A stretch of DNA of 64,000 bases from Lutraria lutraria (taxonomy: Eukaryota > Mollusca > Bivalvia > Venerida > Mactridae): assembly GCA_964023205.1 (NCBI GenBank), contig OZ026848.1:33529912-33593911 (forward strand), read 5' to 3'. Position numbers and translations under genes: made by a program. The notes beneath the pieces were generated by a model, which worked only from the letters and a program-made list of their open reading frames with translations, was not told where the DNA came from and did not search any database. Of this stretch, positions 40,201 through 47,474 are shown in pieces; within the stretch, counting starts at the first letter, position 1; the number at the start of each line of letters is the position of its first letter.

Positions 40201-43200
40201 GAAGGTGAAGTCAGAGAGGTTAGTGTTTATTTTATACACCTAGTTGATGTTCTTTGTTTCAAATTTGTACAACAGTACATTACGACCTCTCTAAAGCAGC
40301 ACCTTTTACGAGTAGCAAACTTTGTTGTTGTAGAGAGGTTGTTGCTCTAGAACGGTTTATTCAATTGTTAAATCGTGCAGTGGGAAATGAGCATCCTGTT
40401 GTTGATGATAGGTCGTTGCCCAAGAGAGGGCCGCTCTGGAGAGGTTGAACTATTTTTGTTTTGAAGTATATATTGGCTATGTATAGTGAGGTGAGTCAGA
40501 TTTTGGAAGATCATAGTAATAATGTTGAAATAAGGTAGAATGTTCAACAATCAGTAGACACTATCACCACTTTATAATCCTATTTGACAGAAATTCTAAG
40601 CAGAATTTACTGACGCTTGTTAATACTGAACTCGCTACGATATTAGACATAATGACAAATTGTCAACTTTTAGTTCAGATACATTATCGGTCATAAAGTA
40701 ACAGGCATTGGTACCTAAGTTACACATTGCAACCACTACACTAACCATGCATTAACCACCAGACTTGAAATCTAATAGCATACCATAAAGTGATTGCATA
40801 TATTTTACAGGGTGGAGAAGTGTGGGATGTAGAAGATGCCTGTAAACATTGTGAATGTGTAGCTGGAGAGGTACATTGTACACCAATATGTGAAATACCT
40901 GTTTGTGCAGAGGTAGGGAATTATATGTAATACAATAAATTGCTCCACTTTAACACACATTCATTCCTACCAGTCTACGTAGCTAGTTAAAACAGGAGAA
41001 ACCAAGTCTTTGTTGCCCTACTGAGAACCCAATCTAATAACCTGAGTTTTATCTTTGCTAATAACCTGGTGGTAGATTTTGCTACCTATCTTGTGAATAG
41101 TTGAACTCGTATTTGATCATTCATAATGTTATCATTTGTATACCTTAAACTTATTCAAGCACTGTTAAAGTTTATGTTTAAAGATTGGTGTAGTGCAATT
41201 TTATTAGCCTTTCAATTAATTACACGGTTGCTGAATGCAGTTATTTTTAGCTTTGTACCACAGCCTATAGTTTTTGTTTACTTTACCATTATGGAATGTT
41301 CCTTATACAATATAATGTTGCTCATTTATATCTGACACCCGGTATAACAACAATTATGTATAACTTACAAAAGTAATTGAATCTCGTTGAAGCAAAAACT
41401 AAATGCAAGCATTAGCCATGAAATAATACATCTTTGACGAAACAGGACCTAAACTGGAAGTTTGCTTTGTTTCATAATGTCCACAAAACATTGCAATGCT
41501 GTCATGTATATTTACTGTCTATTTTGTAGGACCAGACTTTAAGTTATGATGTACCCAACAAATGTTGTCCAAGATGTGTACAACGTACAGGTAAGAAACG
41601 ATTTCTTGATTTCAATAGTATGTAGGATGATGTTACATTGATGAGGAGCCTCCAAATAAACACATTCTTATGGATTTATAAGTAAAAATCAACCAAACAA
41701 ATTAAGCTTTGTTTGTTAACAACTTATGATTTTATTTAAAGTCAGTATAAAATTGACAGTGTACTGTTAATATGTTCAAAAATAGTGTAGATTATTAAAA
41801 AGAAGACAAACTTTTTAGTTTTACAGAACATATTTTATAAGCGTTTTTTTTTAAACCATGATTAGCACATATGTTGTGGTGGTAGATATATATTTATCTA
41901 TTTAGGCTAATGATTGATAAATAAAAGTAAATGTATTTTTCTTGTTTAGTTTAATTTGAGATTGAGACTAGTCTGTGGAAAAACTTTCTAGGCTTAAACA
42001 TGCACTTATTTAATATTTTACAATACTTTGTATTGATGCTATAAGGAATTTATGTTTTAATTTTGTGATTATTGCTTGTATAATAATTGTTCTGATTTCA
42101 GATACCTGCTCTTTAGAAACAAGGAAAGATTTCTTAGAAGATCCTACTCATAGGTGTAGATCCGTCTCCAAAGTTAACTTCACGTTCTGTGAAGGATCTT
42201 GTGGTAACAGCACATTATTACCAATGTTACAGATTGGTGCTGATGCATCAATGGACAATGACTGCAGGTAGGTTCTAGTTGTCAATTCAGTATGTTTGTT
42301 TATCTGCGCCTATTGTGTAAACATTGGTTAAACTTAACACTGGGTCCCGTGTTAAACTTGTAGTTATAGGTATCGAGATTAATCAAATGAATGCCTTTCA
42401 TGTACCAAACTCTAGTGGATCTCGACAATTCAGATGAGTAAGCAGACACACAAGGCGACCTGGATGACTTAATCACCAATATCAGACACACGGATTAAAT
42501 TTAACCTAAAATTATCTTAACCAAAATGTTACACAATTACATTACCCAAATTTCAACCTAACCTGAAATCTCATTGGTTAAGTTCAACTAATGTTAACAC
42601 TATTGGGTGATGTTGGTTATAACAGCCCATTCAACAACTATGGTGATTTCAGTGGTGAGATACGATACAGGAAACCTGGGTATTTATATCCCTACTCTTA
42701 TTTTGAATAGTTTCTCCTGGTTCTTTCATGTGTAAAGCAATGATACCCAACTCGTCCCTGTGATTTTATCAGCACAGTATTTAGTAATTCAATATGTATT
42801 GGTATGTTAAAGTTGATTAATATTGAAGATGTTGTACCCTGTAATGGATGCATGCATTCCACACTTGATACAACAATTCAGTTTGCAATTATATGAACAA
42901 ATGATTGTATGAAACAGATAATTATCAAACACGTTCATAATTCTTTTTTATTATTTTAATGTGCCTTGTTAATAATTCTAACACACAAGTGGTTGAATTC
43001 ACAGTCAAACCTGGGAGCAATGGCCATCCTTGGGAAGGTAAATTATGGCCTTTATTGACATGTGACCTTTATTCAGAGGTCATTTTGTAATTCACAATCA
43101 ATATTCATTTGGTTTTTAAAAGAACGATGTTTATTCTCAGGATGCCCTACATTGGGAGATGGCTGCTTACACAGGTTTGACTGTATATCTCATTGATAAC

Positions 43201-43893
43201 ATTTACAATTATTTCATTTAAAACAGATATTAGAACCTTTTAACATGGATAAAAAATACACAGTTTCATTATGTCACAAATAATACTCATGAGATTTTTT
43301 TACCTAGATGCTGCATTGGTGAAGTTGAACGTTATGAGGAAGTGAAGATAGTTTGTGATGAAGGTCCCAAGCAGAAAATAACAACTGCTTTGGTACCTAT
43401 ACTGTCCAGATGTAGATGCCAGATGTGTGGATCCAGCAGTAACAGTAAGATATAATCAATGTACAATTTATTGTACTAGCTTTTAGAAACAAAATAATAA
43501 ATAAGACTAGTTTAAAAGAAATGTTACTAGAAATGTGTTCACAGCTAGGACACAAGTGTCCTTGCGGAGCGCTAAGTCAAAAAGAGACCATAACTCTTGT
43601 TAACTTTTTTGGATTTTAACAGAAGTCAAACTTGACGCATATTTAATTATTATACACCTTCATATCAAATATTTCGTAGAGTTATCGCTCGGAAACCATA
43701 ATTTGAACTGACCGAAGAACAGACGGACAGTGATAACACTTGATGCCCTTCCACCATTGGTGGGGACATAGAGAAAGACAACAACTTGTATTCCTATTAT
43801 ACATAACTAAACAAAATTATATATTTTCACTTTAATGTTCAACAATCTCACTTGTTTTCAGGTCAAAATATTATGAAAAATACCCGGCGATAG
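388..43893 (+). CDS. Giant SCO-spondin-like secreted protein with mucin/discoidin-like exon array (5' partial)
   Basis: 52 exons with GT/AG borders and compatible phases join into about 5,962 codons ending at TAG 43,891-43,893; the 5' end lies outside the window. Domain order: at least 15 tandem discoidin-like domains separated by Ser/Thr-rich linkers, three further discoidin-like domains, an LDLa-like module, ten TSP type 1 repeats mixed with TIL and VWC modules, then a CTCK knot. Known family facts: TSP1, LDLa, TIL, VWC, F5/8C and CTCK modules occur together in SCO-spondin, and CTCK modules mediate dimerisation of mucins and von Willebrand factor. Inference: a secreted, heavily O-glycosylated, possibly polymerising matrix or mucus protein. 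Most downstream module exons are phase 1-1, while array exons are phase 0-0. No signal peptide, EMI or VWD domain is visible here; they could lie upstream. The alternative name is a mucin-like or hemolectin-like protein. Joins were inferred by eye, without transcripts. Confidence 0.85.
1739..2584 (+). CDS. Array exon 2 (282 codons)
   Basis: Same layout as array exon 1: domain tail, seven linker repeats, next domain head. It carries the TCGTATATT variant near its end and CTCGAG in the following intron, so it belongs to the 'B' sequence type together with copies 3, 7, 10 and 12. Confidence 0.92.
3090..3935 (+). CDS. Array exon 3 (282 codons)
   Basis: Same layout. B-type sequence (TCGTATATT in the exon; CTCGAG then GCGCCCCAA in the next intron). 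The translated protein equals that of copy 2. Confidence 0.92.
4441..5277 (+). CDS. Array exon 4 (279 codons, short linker allele)
   Basis: Same layout but with a 9-bp in-frame deletion removing three residues (S/T/S) in the sixth linker repeat. It begins GATGTTGACCCGG rather than ...CCCAG, the 'C' type signature. Private change: GSTISS in place of GSTTSS. The next intron lacks one C near 5,716. Confidence 0.92.
5782..6627 (+). CDS. Array exon 5 (282 codons)
   Basis: Same layout, 'A' type (CCCAGAC start, TCGTACATT near the end, CTTGAG in the next intron). The preceding intron has private changes (GCACATATGG, ATCTAATGC). Confidence 0.92.
7133..7978 (+). CDS. Array exon 6 (282 codons)
   Basis: Same layout, A type. 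With copies 7 and 8 it forms an A-B-C triplet that reappears as copies 9, 10 and 11 exactly 4,044 bp downstream. Confidence 0.92.
8484..9329 (+). CDS. Array exon 7 (282 codons)
   Basis: Same layout, B type. Its acceptor region reads TTTCACCCCGTC instead of TTTCATCCCGTC, a variant shared only with copy 10. Confidence 0.92.
9835..10671 (+). CDS. Array exon 8 (279 codons, short linker allele)
   Basis: Same layout, C type: CCCGGAC start, GTTACTGG variant and the 9-bp linker deletion. Confidence 0.92.
11177..12022 (+). CDS. Array exon 9 (282 codons)
   Basis: Same layout, A type. First member of the second A-B-C triplet (copies 9-11). Confidence 0.92.
12528..13373 (+). CDS. Array exon 10 (282 codons)
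   Basis: Same layout, B type, with the TTTCACCCCGTC acceptor variant of copy 7. Private change: GTPSKSSSS (AAG codon) in the last linker repeat, a rare charged residue in the Ser/Thr tract. Confidence 0.92.
13879..14715 (+). CDS. Array exon 11 (279 codons, short linker allele)
   Basis: Same layout, C type with the 9-bp deletion and GTTACTGG. Private change: GTPGSSSS (Ser to Gly) at the deletion-bearing repeat. Confidence 0.92.
15221..16066 (+). CDS. Array exon 12 (282 codons)
   Basis: Same layout, B type (TCGTATATT). The intron after it has private changes (GGTTTAAATC, CTTTAAGAAC). Confidence 0.92.
16572..17408 (+). CDS. Array exon 13 (279 codons, short linker allele)
   Basis: Same layout, C type with the 9-bp deletion, but it keeps GTCACTGG rather than GTTACTGG. 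Private change: VVPRTSS (Ser to Arg) just before the first linker repeat. Confidence 0.92.
17914..18750 (+). CDS. Array exon 14 (279 codons, short linker allele)
   Basis: Same layout, C type directly following another C-type copy, which breaks the A-B-C order and suggests a one-unit duplication. Confidence 0.92.
19256..20101 (+). CDS. Array exon 15 (282 codons, most divergent full copy)
   Basis: Same layout with full-length linker but the GTTACTGG variant of C copies, so it looks recombinant. Private changes: SVHERG (Tyr to His), GGCACCCCAAG (silent) and SSYTSS (Ser to Tyr). Accumulated private changes next to the array edge fit weaker homogenisation there. Confidence 0.92.
20607..21165 (+). 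CDS. Terminal array exon 16 (phase 0 to phase 1)
   Basis: The first ~360 bp match the array: domain tail from DVDPDT to KACFEVV, then linker repeats. After about 20,960 the linker departs ([37 protein letters not shown]) and the exon ends at the donor GTTTGT (21,166) in phase 1. Unlike other copies, the next domain head is not in this exon but in the next one at 21,362. This is the boundary between the homogenised array and the unique 3' gene body. Confidence 0.9.
21362..22343 (+). CDS. Discoidin-like domain following the array (three exons)
   Basis: Exons 21362-21514, 21810-21934 and 22205-22343 (phases 1-1, 1-0, 0-1). They encode a domain from [11 protein letters not shown] to IWGCFEPL that aligns with the array domain: C(S/T)..(T/D)GM(D/E).P..IP..NIR.ND at the start, [10 protein letters not shown] matching the array LKLWFMP region, and [10 protein letters not shown]...DIWGCFEP at the end. 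A first Cys followed by G-M and a final Cys after a beta-strand-like stretch recall F5/8 type C (discoidin) domains, but the sequence is divergent and the assignment is tentative. The phase-0 intron before the last third lies where the array intron lies. Confidence 0.85.
22664..22763 (-). repeat. 50-bp tandem duplication in a SINE-like fragment
   Basis: AAGCGGTGAGTGACTAG... is repeated twice with a 50-bp period and one clear mismatch (AGCGATC versus AGTGATC). Just upstream GGGATTCAAACTC, or its reverse, resembles a tRNA B box, suggesting a minus-oriented tRNA-derived SINE remnant. Confidence 0.6.
22861..23929 (+). CDS. Thr/Ser linker plus second unique discoidin-like domain (three exons)
   Basis: Exons 22861-22959, 23270-23496 and 23791-23929 (1-1, 1-0, 0-1). 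A short linker ([14 protein letters not shown]) leads into [17 protein letters not shown], then an Ile/Leu-rich core, and ends [11 protein letters not shown]...INIWACFDI. The first Cys, the M.DNP motif and the final W.C(F) motif match the neighbouring domains, and the phase-0 intron before the last third is conserved. Confidence 0.83.
24538..26576 (+). CDS. Ser-rich linker plus third unique discoidin-like domain (three exons)
   Basis: Exons 24538-24743, 25692-25808 and 26420-26576 (1-0, 0-0, 0-1). A linker [12 protein letters not shown] is followed by [12 protein letters not shown], then [31 protein letters not shown], and an end reading [10 protein letters not shown]. The W...LEA...V.F spacing and terminal Cys resemble F5/8C more than the other copies do. 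This copy has an extra phase-0 intron between its first and second parts. Confidence 0.8.
27105..28113 (+). CDS. Thr-rich linker and LDLa-like module (two exons)
   Basis: Exons 27105-27199 (1-0) and 28032-28113 (0-1). A Thr-rich linker ([15 protein letters not shown]) precedes C.F.C(7)C..GDK | [16 protein letters not shown]. The CI.G..LCD and DCSDE..C patterns are those of LDL-receptor class A modules, which bind calcium through the acidic SDE loop. There are eight cysteines instead of the usual six; the extra pair sits in MCDCFDC. The module is split by a phase-0 intron and followed by a Pro/Thr/Glu linker. Confidence 0.8.
28532..28690 (+). CDS. Thrombospondin type 1 repeat 1
   Basis: Single phase 1-1 exon. 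[10 protein letters not shown] carries the W-x-x-W-x-x-W ladder (C-mannosylation motif), followed by a TRVRRC strand and six cysteines in TSP1 spacing ending at DKC. The CNCQG start replaces the common C-S-x-T-C-G. Confidence 0.92.
29151..29294 (+). CDS. Six-cysteine module between TSR1 and TSR2, family not recognised
   Basis: Phase 1-1 exon of 144 bp with six cysteines: C-x14-C, then KQC, DVC and a terminal TCC pair in the order CEEGYEP...VVDC...[10 protein letters not shown]...GTCCRP. Upstream bases 29,140-29,150 form the acceptor AACCAG. I do not recognise the family; the terminal CC pair is vaguely reminiscent of WAP/lustrin-type modules, but spacing does not settle it. Confidence 0.75.
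29809..29964 (+). CDS. Thrombospondin type 1 repeat 2
   Basis: Phase 1-1 exon. [25 protein letters not shown] is a canonical TSP1 start (Trp ladder, C-S-x-x-C-G-G-G, R-T-R), closing with SCNEGPC. Confidence 0.94.
30021..30190. repeat. Degenerate ~75-bp tandem repeat
   Basis: CTACAACTGA(C/T)TAT.(T/C)TCC(G/A)T recurs with CTCAGTAGGTAGAGT / CTTAGTAGGCAGAGT blocks. These blocks resemble a tRNA A box, so it may derive from a SINE. Confidence 0.45.
30376..30429 (+). CDS. Thr-rich spacer exon
   Basis: 54-bp phase 1-1 exon between AG at 30,375 and GTAAGT at 30,430, encoding [18 protein letters not shown]. It is probably an O-glycosylated spacer between TSR2 and TSR3. The exon is supported by phase compatibility and splice borders only. 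Confidence 0.75.
30730..30904 (-). mobile_element. MITE family 1, copy a (minus orientation)
   Basis: Left end CAGTACAGCCTCT and right end AGAGGTTGCACTG are imperfect inverted repeats (11/13). The interior (AACAACATAATTTTGCTACTCC) is the reverse complement of two other intronic copies at 39,134 and 40,272. No ORF of its own. Confidence 0.7.
30987..31151 (+). CDS. Thrombospondin type 1 repeat 3
   Basis: Phase 1-1 exon. [25 protein letters not shown] followed by NPPPGPNG and closing cysteines ECKKKDC, canonical TSP1 spacing. Confidence 0.94.
31701..32339 (+). CDS. Thrombospondin type 1 repeat 4 (two exons) and start of a Cys module
   Basis: Exons 31701-31779 (1-2) and 32188-32339 (2-1). [10 protein letters not shown]...[10 protein letters not shown] is split from [14 protein letters not shown]...LCTMRPC by a phase-2 intron after the RTR strand. 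TSR7 is split at the same place. The second exon continues into [11 protein letters not shown], the start of the following module. Confidence 0.9.
32614..33136 (+). CDS. VWC/TILa-like cysteine module (two exons)
   Basis: Exons 32614-32722 (1-2) and 33090-33136 (2-1). An acidic stretch with [11 protein letters not shown] leads into [20 protein letters not shown], whose C..C.C..G...C....C pattern is that of von Willebrand C / TILa modules. Confidence 0.82.
33395..33605 (+). mobile_element. tRNA-derived SINE in the intron before TSR5
   Basis: A-box-like TGCTTGAGTGG and B-box-like GTTCAAATCCC are spaced as in a tRNA head, followed by a tail ending GTGACG...AAACCCACTAAAAC, the type of 3' end seen in bivalve SINEs. 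Confidence 0.7.
33698..33859 (+). CDS. Thrombospondin type 1 repeat 5
   Basis: Phase 1-1 exon. [21 protein letters not shown] followed by a basic strand RTRRLRNKN and closing CNLDPCP. Two rather than three tryptophans form the ladder. Confidence 0.93.
34226..34318. repeat. 23-bp minisatellite, four copies
   Basis: CTGATACATACC(A/G)TGTGTGCTAG repeated four times in the intron between TSR5 and TSR6. The first two units have A and the last two G at one site. Confidence 0.9.
35121..35291 (+). CDS. Thrombospondin type 1 repeat 6
   Basis: Phase 1-1 exon. [16 protein letters not shown]...TRTREC, with an insertion (IMVPS) between the second Cys and the basic strand, closing SCDNPC. It follows the long 1.26-kb intron. 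Confidence 0.93.
35616..36596 (+). CDS. TIL module and VWC-like module (three exons)
   Basis: Exons 35616-35732 (1-1), 36023-36155 (1-2) and 36553-36596 (2-1). Cys pattern [14 protein letters not shown]...[21 protein letters not shown] matches the trypsin-inhibitor-like (TIL) fold with the CxCP(D)G.....G.C signature. It continues through CPCYDDEGK and [14 protein letters not shown], a VWC-like hinge. TIL-TSP1 alternation is typical of SCO-spondin. Confidence 0.88.
36935..37698 (+). CDS. Thrombospondin type 1 repeat 7 and VWC-like module (two exons)
   Basis: Exons 36935-37010 (1-2) and 37502-37698 (2-1). [23 protein letters not shown] is split from the rest of the TSR by a phase-2 intron, as in TSR4. 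The second exon ends the TSR (KCNYRPC) and adds [13 protein letters not shown]...[13 protein letters not shown], a VWC module with the C..C.C signature. Confidence 0.9.
37311..37452. mobile_element. MITE family 2 copy in TSR7 intron
   Basis: Perfect 8-bp ends AAGTACAG / CTGTACTT, with AAACCTGTGAATACAGGTCACCC and AGACAGGTGGCCTT inside. Related in sequence to the element at 43,001. Confidence 0.55.
37989..38156 (+). CDS. Thrombospondin type 1 repeat 8
   Basis: Phase 1-1 exon. [25 protein letters not shown] with the W-x-x-W-x-x-W ladder, then [10 protein letters not shown] and closing [13 protein letters not shown] gives one extra Cys relative to the usual six. Confidence 0.92.
38215..38425 (+). 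mobile_element. tRNA-derived SINE in the intron after TSR8
   Basis: CTGCCTCCATGGTCAAGTGG carries an A box, followed by TTAAGGTTGCTGACTTC; the tail GTAAAACTCGAGCAAATAAA is typical of a bivalve SINE 3' end. The B box is degenerate. Confidence 0.65.
38629..38787 (+). CDS. Thrombospondin type 1 repeat 9
   Basis: Phase 1-1 exon. [22 protein letters not shown]: the Cys normally following the RxR strand is replaced by Tyr. Closes with TCVDQPC. Confidence 0.92.
39134..39287 (+). mobile_element. MITE family 1, copy b
   Basis: ACAGTGCAACATCTCC...GGAGAAGTTGTACTGT with interior GGAGTAGCAAAATTATG shared with copy a in the opposite orientation. Lies in the intron before TSR10. Confidence 0.7.
39414..39566 (+). 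CDS. Thrombospondin type 1 repeat 10
   Basis: Phase 1-1 exon. [25 protein letters not shown], again without the post-strand Cys, closing ACFVKDC. Confidence 0.93.
40016..40218 (+). CDS. C-terminal TIL module
   Basis: Phase 1-0 exon. [17 protein letters not shown]...[17 protein letters not shown] is a full TIL pattern, followed by [10 protein letters not shown] leading into the next VWC module. It has the order TIL-VWC-CTCK seen at the C-termini of SCO-spondin, mucins and VWF. Confidence 0.9.
40272..40450 (+). mobile_element. MITE family 1, copy c
   Basis: ACAGTACATTACGACCTCT...GGAGAGGTTGAAC with interior GAGTAGCAAACTTTGTTG. Lies in the intron after the C-terminal TIL exon; its 3' half matches copy a well (GTGCAGTGGGAAA against the complement of TTTCCACTGCA). 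Confidence 0.7.
40811..41590 (+). CDS. VWC module before the cystine knot (two exons)
   Basis: Exons 40811-40912 (0-0) and 41530-41590 (0-1). [22 protein letters not shown], then the typical VWC ending KCCPRCV. Confidence 0.9.
42102..43444 (+). CDS. C-terminal cystine knot (CTCK), two exons
   Basis: Exons 42102-42267 (1-2) and 43308-43444 (2-1). The ring motif CEGSC (C-x-G-x-C), the DCRCC pair formed across the splice site, and the closing CRCQMC are diagnostic of CTCK. In mucins and VWF this module forms disulphide-linked dimers in the ER; the same is inferred here. Confidence 0.93.
43001..43184. mobile_element. MITE family 2 copy with perfect 13-bp inverted ends
   Basis: ACAGTCAAACCTG at 43,001-43,013 is the exact reverse complement of CAGGTTTGACTGT at 43,172-43,184. 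The interior carries the TGGCC(T)TTTATT motifs of the family. It lies in the intron that splits the CTCK. Confidence 0.75.
43541..43780 (+). mobile_element. Bivalve-type interspersed repeat fragment
   Basis: Contains AAAAAGAGACCATAACTC, CATATCAAATATTTCG and GACCGAAGAACAGACGGAC, motifs I recognise from dispersed molluscan repeats. Non-coding. Confidence 0.45.
43862..43893 (+). CDS. Last coding mini-exon and stop
   Basis: After AG at 43,860-43,861 the reading gives [10 protein letters not shown] and TAG. The short basic tail follows the knot. The phase (1) agrees with the preceding exon. Confidence 0.85.
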
Positions 43894-44140
43894 AACCAAT
43901 ATACTGAATAACCGACGATGAATACGGATACATAATAATGCTATTAGATGCCGACCAGATTTGTGAAAGACTTCTTGTAAATAGATTCCCTTGCAGAATA
44001 AAAAAAGGAAATAAATTAAAACCCCGTGATAACAAATAATGTATATAATGTATATAGTGCAAGTGATAAAAAAAGTGAAAAATACAATAAGAAGTTGGCA
44101 TTTCAAAATGTAAAAAAAAATAAAAATAAAAAGTGTTTAG
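43894..44140 (+). other. 3' UTR with candidate polyadenylation signals
   Basis: AATAAA occurs at 43,997-44,002 and in the A-rich run at 44,119-44,130. Either could end the transcript; no direct evidence distinguishes them. Confidence 0.5.
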
Positions 44141-45190
44141 ATTGTTTTTATTATTTATCTGTTATGTAAAGTACTGTCTTGCCTCTCTTAGCCACCACCT
44201 CCGAACAAAGGCGCCACTCTTTATAATCATCAGCGATTATCTAGAACAAAATGACCTCCAAATAAAGGCCACAATTGATCTTTTCTGAGGATGGTCTTTG
44301 TTCAAGATGATTTCTGTGGTGAGTGAATAGATCTCTCCAGCAACTTGGAGTTTACCTGGTTACCTGATGTATCTCCAGAACAATTGGTACAAATGAAACA
44401 GTAAATAAGTAAAGCATAGCCATGTATTGTGAGAATTTAAAATTCTGTCTGTGAGTGTAGTCCAAATTCACTATAATAACTGTCAATAACTTTTAGGTAG
44501 CCGACTTGGCACATGCAATGGACAACTTATCGGGGTTTCTTTACACATAAATCAGACAACCTCTTCAACAGATCATAAAACCAGTTATCACTAAGTAACT
44601 CTTTGGCCTTGATCTCTTTTCCAAAAGAATTAGCATAATCCCAAGCCATCGGCTGGATTCCTGATTTGTTATACCTTTGGCCTATACTGGCAATATAAAG
44701 TAACATGGTTAACTAGTTTCTGTTGTTCTTTAGATGAAATTAATTTATGGTAAAACCTAAAGTGCAAACAGTCCTAATGTCACATCCCTAAGTGTACTTA
44801 GTGGTACAGAATAAAGCCTAACAGCTCTATAAACAGAGATTCCCTTCTTTAAAAGTGAATTTATTAGCTCTCCCAAATTTTTTTCTTTGGTACTGAAGGA
44901 AGTTTTTAGCAGGAAAACCTTGTAAGCTAAGAAAATAAATAAGCAATTAAATATTTTTTTAATTTATGACAGTTATGACTTTCCACAGTTTATTTTGTGG
45001 TTGCCGTGACATTGCCATGATATCACAAGATTTTCACTGCATGAATGCATGCATGAATGCATATGACGTCATCAATCTGTCAAACTCAGTTGTGTAAACA
45101 TTAGCATGGATATTAGACTTTGGGAATGTGAATAGGTAAACTTAAATTGTAGCAGTGTGTTATATTTTATTTTGAACTGGAATATTCACC

Positions 45191-45247
45191 AGCCCGACTA
45201 GCTCAGTTGGTAGAGTTCTGGAAGTTGCAGGTTCCAGCCCCACACCA
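45191..45247 (+). mobile_element. Truncated tRNA-like SINE head
   Basis: TAGCTCAGTTGGTAGAG is a near-canonical tRNA A-box region, and GGTTCCAGCCC a degenerate B box. The A-to-B spacing is too short for a working tRNA and the T-loop lacks the CGA core, so this is a SINE head or tRNA pseudogene. Confidence 0.6.
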
Positions 45248-47422
45248 AGTGCATTATTTTCCTCGATTTCTCTAATTTTATAGCCGATATTAGGTAATAT
45301 TCTCTATTGAAAATAGTATCTTTTCCCCCCAATATACATGTACTGACATATATTCCCAATTGAAACTTAAAAAATATAAATGAATTTTAAAGTCTCGAAA
45401 TCGCAAGTGAAAAAGTATATTCATTTCTAAATGTATTAACATTTCTGGGAGCTGTAAGTATGGCAAGCCATTTGACGTAGCTGACAGTTGTCCAAAATAT
45501 GTGGGTGTATCACTTATAAATATATAATTAATGTACACATCTGTAATATATCTTTACTGCTCTTAATGCAGTTTTTGAGAAAGATCTTGTATTTGTTATT
45601 TTTTTTACCAGGGATTAGATTCATGTTTCAGTATGTGAAATATAGAAGTACACTGTATTTTATTATTTCAAAGTTGCAAAGAGTTCAGCTATCTTGCAGT
45701 ATTGAACAAACTGTTGAAATTTGTCTGAAATTGTTAAGTATTCAAGATTATGTCAAACAATTTCAATTATAATAATTATCAATTTCAACATGACCTCTAC
45801 TCGAACGTAAAGTATCCCGATAGACCGATGTGACTACTGTAACACATAACAAATAAATTCATTTTCAAGTCAAATGGCTGTATTAAAATGTGTTGTTTAG
45901 ATTAACACGATGAAAGTAAATAATAAATTATTTCCTTACAATATAGAAAACTAATTCCATTGAGGAAAGGGCCCGCGCCGTCGGTCTTATTCAGAGATGT
46001 GTCCCGTACATCTTGACTTCGATTTATATCTAATTTTCTTGACACATCACAAGCTTGACTTGTTCGAGATGTACACTGAAAAATCGAGCTCAGAATATAA
46101 AAAATGCATACTTTACGAAGGGGTCGTTATAAGTTTTGTTAAGTGTATATTTCTATATTTCTTGTTATTCAGATATAATACATTTAAGGTCAGTACCAGT
46201 ACTCTAACACGGGTGTCGTAATTAGTTACAATACTATGGCCACATCCTACACACCACATTTAAATATAAACTTTTTAATTATCATCTTGTTATGTATACA
46301 TTCCACCATTTAATTTCTTTCTGTCTCTTCGAGAACCTTTAGAAAATTTACTGACAAATGACCTCTTTTAAAAAGCCTTCACCACTGGGTCGGTATACCT
46401 ACCACTGTCATTCATTTCATGATCAGTGCCAGAGGAATATGTTTTTGACCTAAACCTGGTGGAATATTCGCGGAAGTCCAGAATGTATCTTGTAAACATG
46501 ACAAAGAATTATTTGATTGACCCTATGTTCAACCTTGACCGGGATGTTAAAGTAGACGACTTTGCCGTTTAAGCTTTGATTCTGGTAACTGTTCAGGGTA
46601 GCGTCTGGAATGGTAAAATAGTGAGAAAATGGATGTAATAAACAAGATGTATGTCTTACGTCGAACATGCGCTCTGAAAAGCTTTGGTGCCTTTTTTTCA
46701 TGCCACTTCATGCCTGTTACTTTCTCTCGCCCCAGTCTGTTTGGCGGTATGTGCAGTTAAGAAATCCAGACTGTATGTAATGTAGAAAAATCACAGGAAA
46801 CGGATGAGGCGTATACCAATGCTTAACACAAGACGCGATAAAGAACCAGGAAAAACTATTAGAACTAAATGTAGGGATATAAATACCCACAACTCCAGTC
46901 TCTTCACTCCAATCTCTCTGGGATGACCATCATATTACCATGTAACTATCGAATGGGCCGTTAAACAACTGATTAGATTTGCGTCTTGAAAACAACGTAC
47001 GTGCATTAAGAGTGTATCAAGAGTTGAACTATCATTATAGAAGCCATACAAACAAACGAAATGGATTTACGAAACAGTCTCCCGATCGGGAAATATTCTA
47101 ACTACGCAATACATTTCTCTTTTATACCACACAGAGTTCCCTGATTTGTAAGACAGGTCCATAAGTGTAATCTGACATATTGTTTCACGAAACGCTAAGC
47201 ACATTTATCATTCTCGTGTATCCCCAACGTTCAGGAACAATATCACCAACATGTTGATCTGGTGTCTCTGTTAATGGAAAACCTTTTCCCCTCTATTAGA
47301 TAAGTGTGACTTGATTTGTAATTTGTTCTATACAAAGCATATAATAATGTTACATTGATATTATACATCTGCTTTGGTAGTTTGAAATCTATGAGCACAA
47401 TACTTCCTGAAATTCAATTTCA

Positions 47423-47474
47423 TTTCATGTGCATGTTTCATGTGCATGTTTCATGTGCATGTTTCATGTGCATT
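47423..47474. repeat. 13-bp minisatellite, four copies
   Basis: TTTCATGTGCATG repeated four times; the last unit ends CATT. Confidence 0.9.

Larger units (their letters stand above)
21166..43861 (+). other. Introns of the 3' gene body
   Basis: Apart from the repeats listed separately, introns longer than 300 bp (for example 24744-25691, 25809-26419, 27200-28031, 28114-28531, 31152-31700, 31780-32187, 38788-39413, 40913-41529, 41591-42101) show AT-rich unique-looking sequence with no ORF, RNA gene or conserved signal that I can recognise. Most donors are GTAAGT-like and most acceptors TTTNCAG-like. Confidence 0.6.

Noticed and set aside
45191..45247. Functional tRNA gene
   Set aside because: A-box region is good, but A-to-B spacing is too short, the B box lacks the TTCGA core and no acceptor stem pairs; treated as a SINE head.
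45997..46221. 74-codon plus-strand ORF beginning MCPVHLDFDLY
   Set aside because: No homology that I recognise, composition like surrounding AT-rich DNA and no supporting signals.
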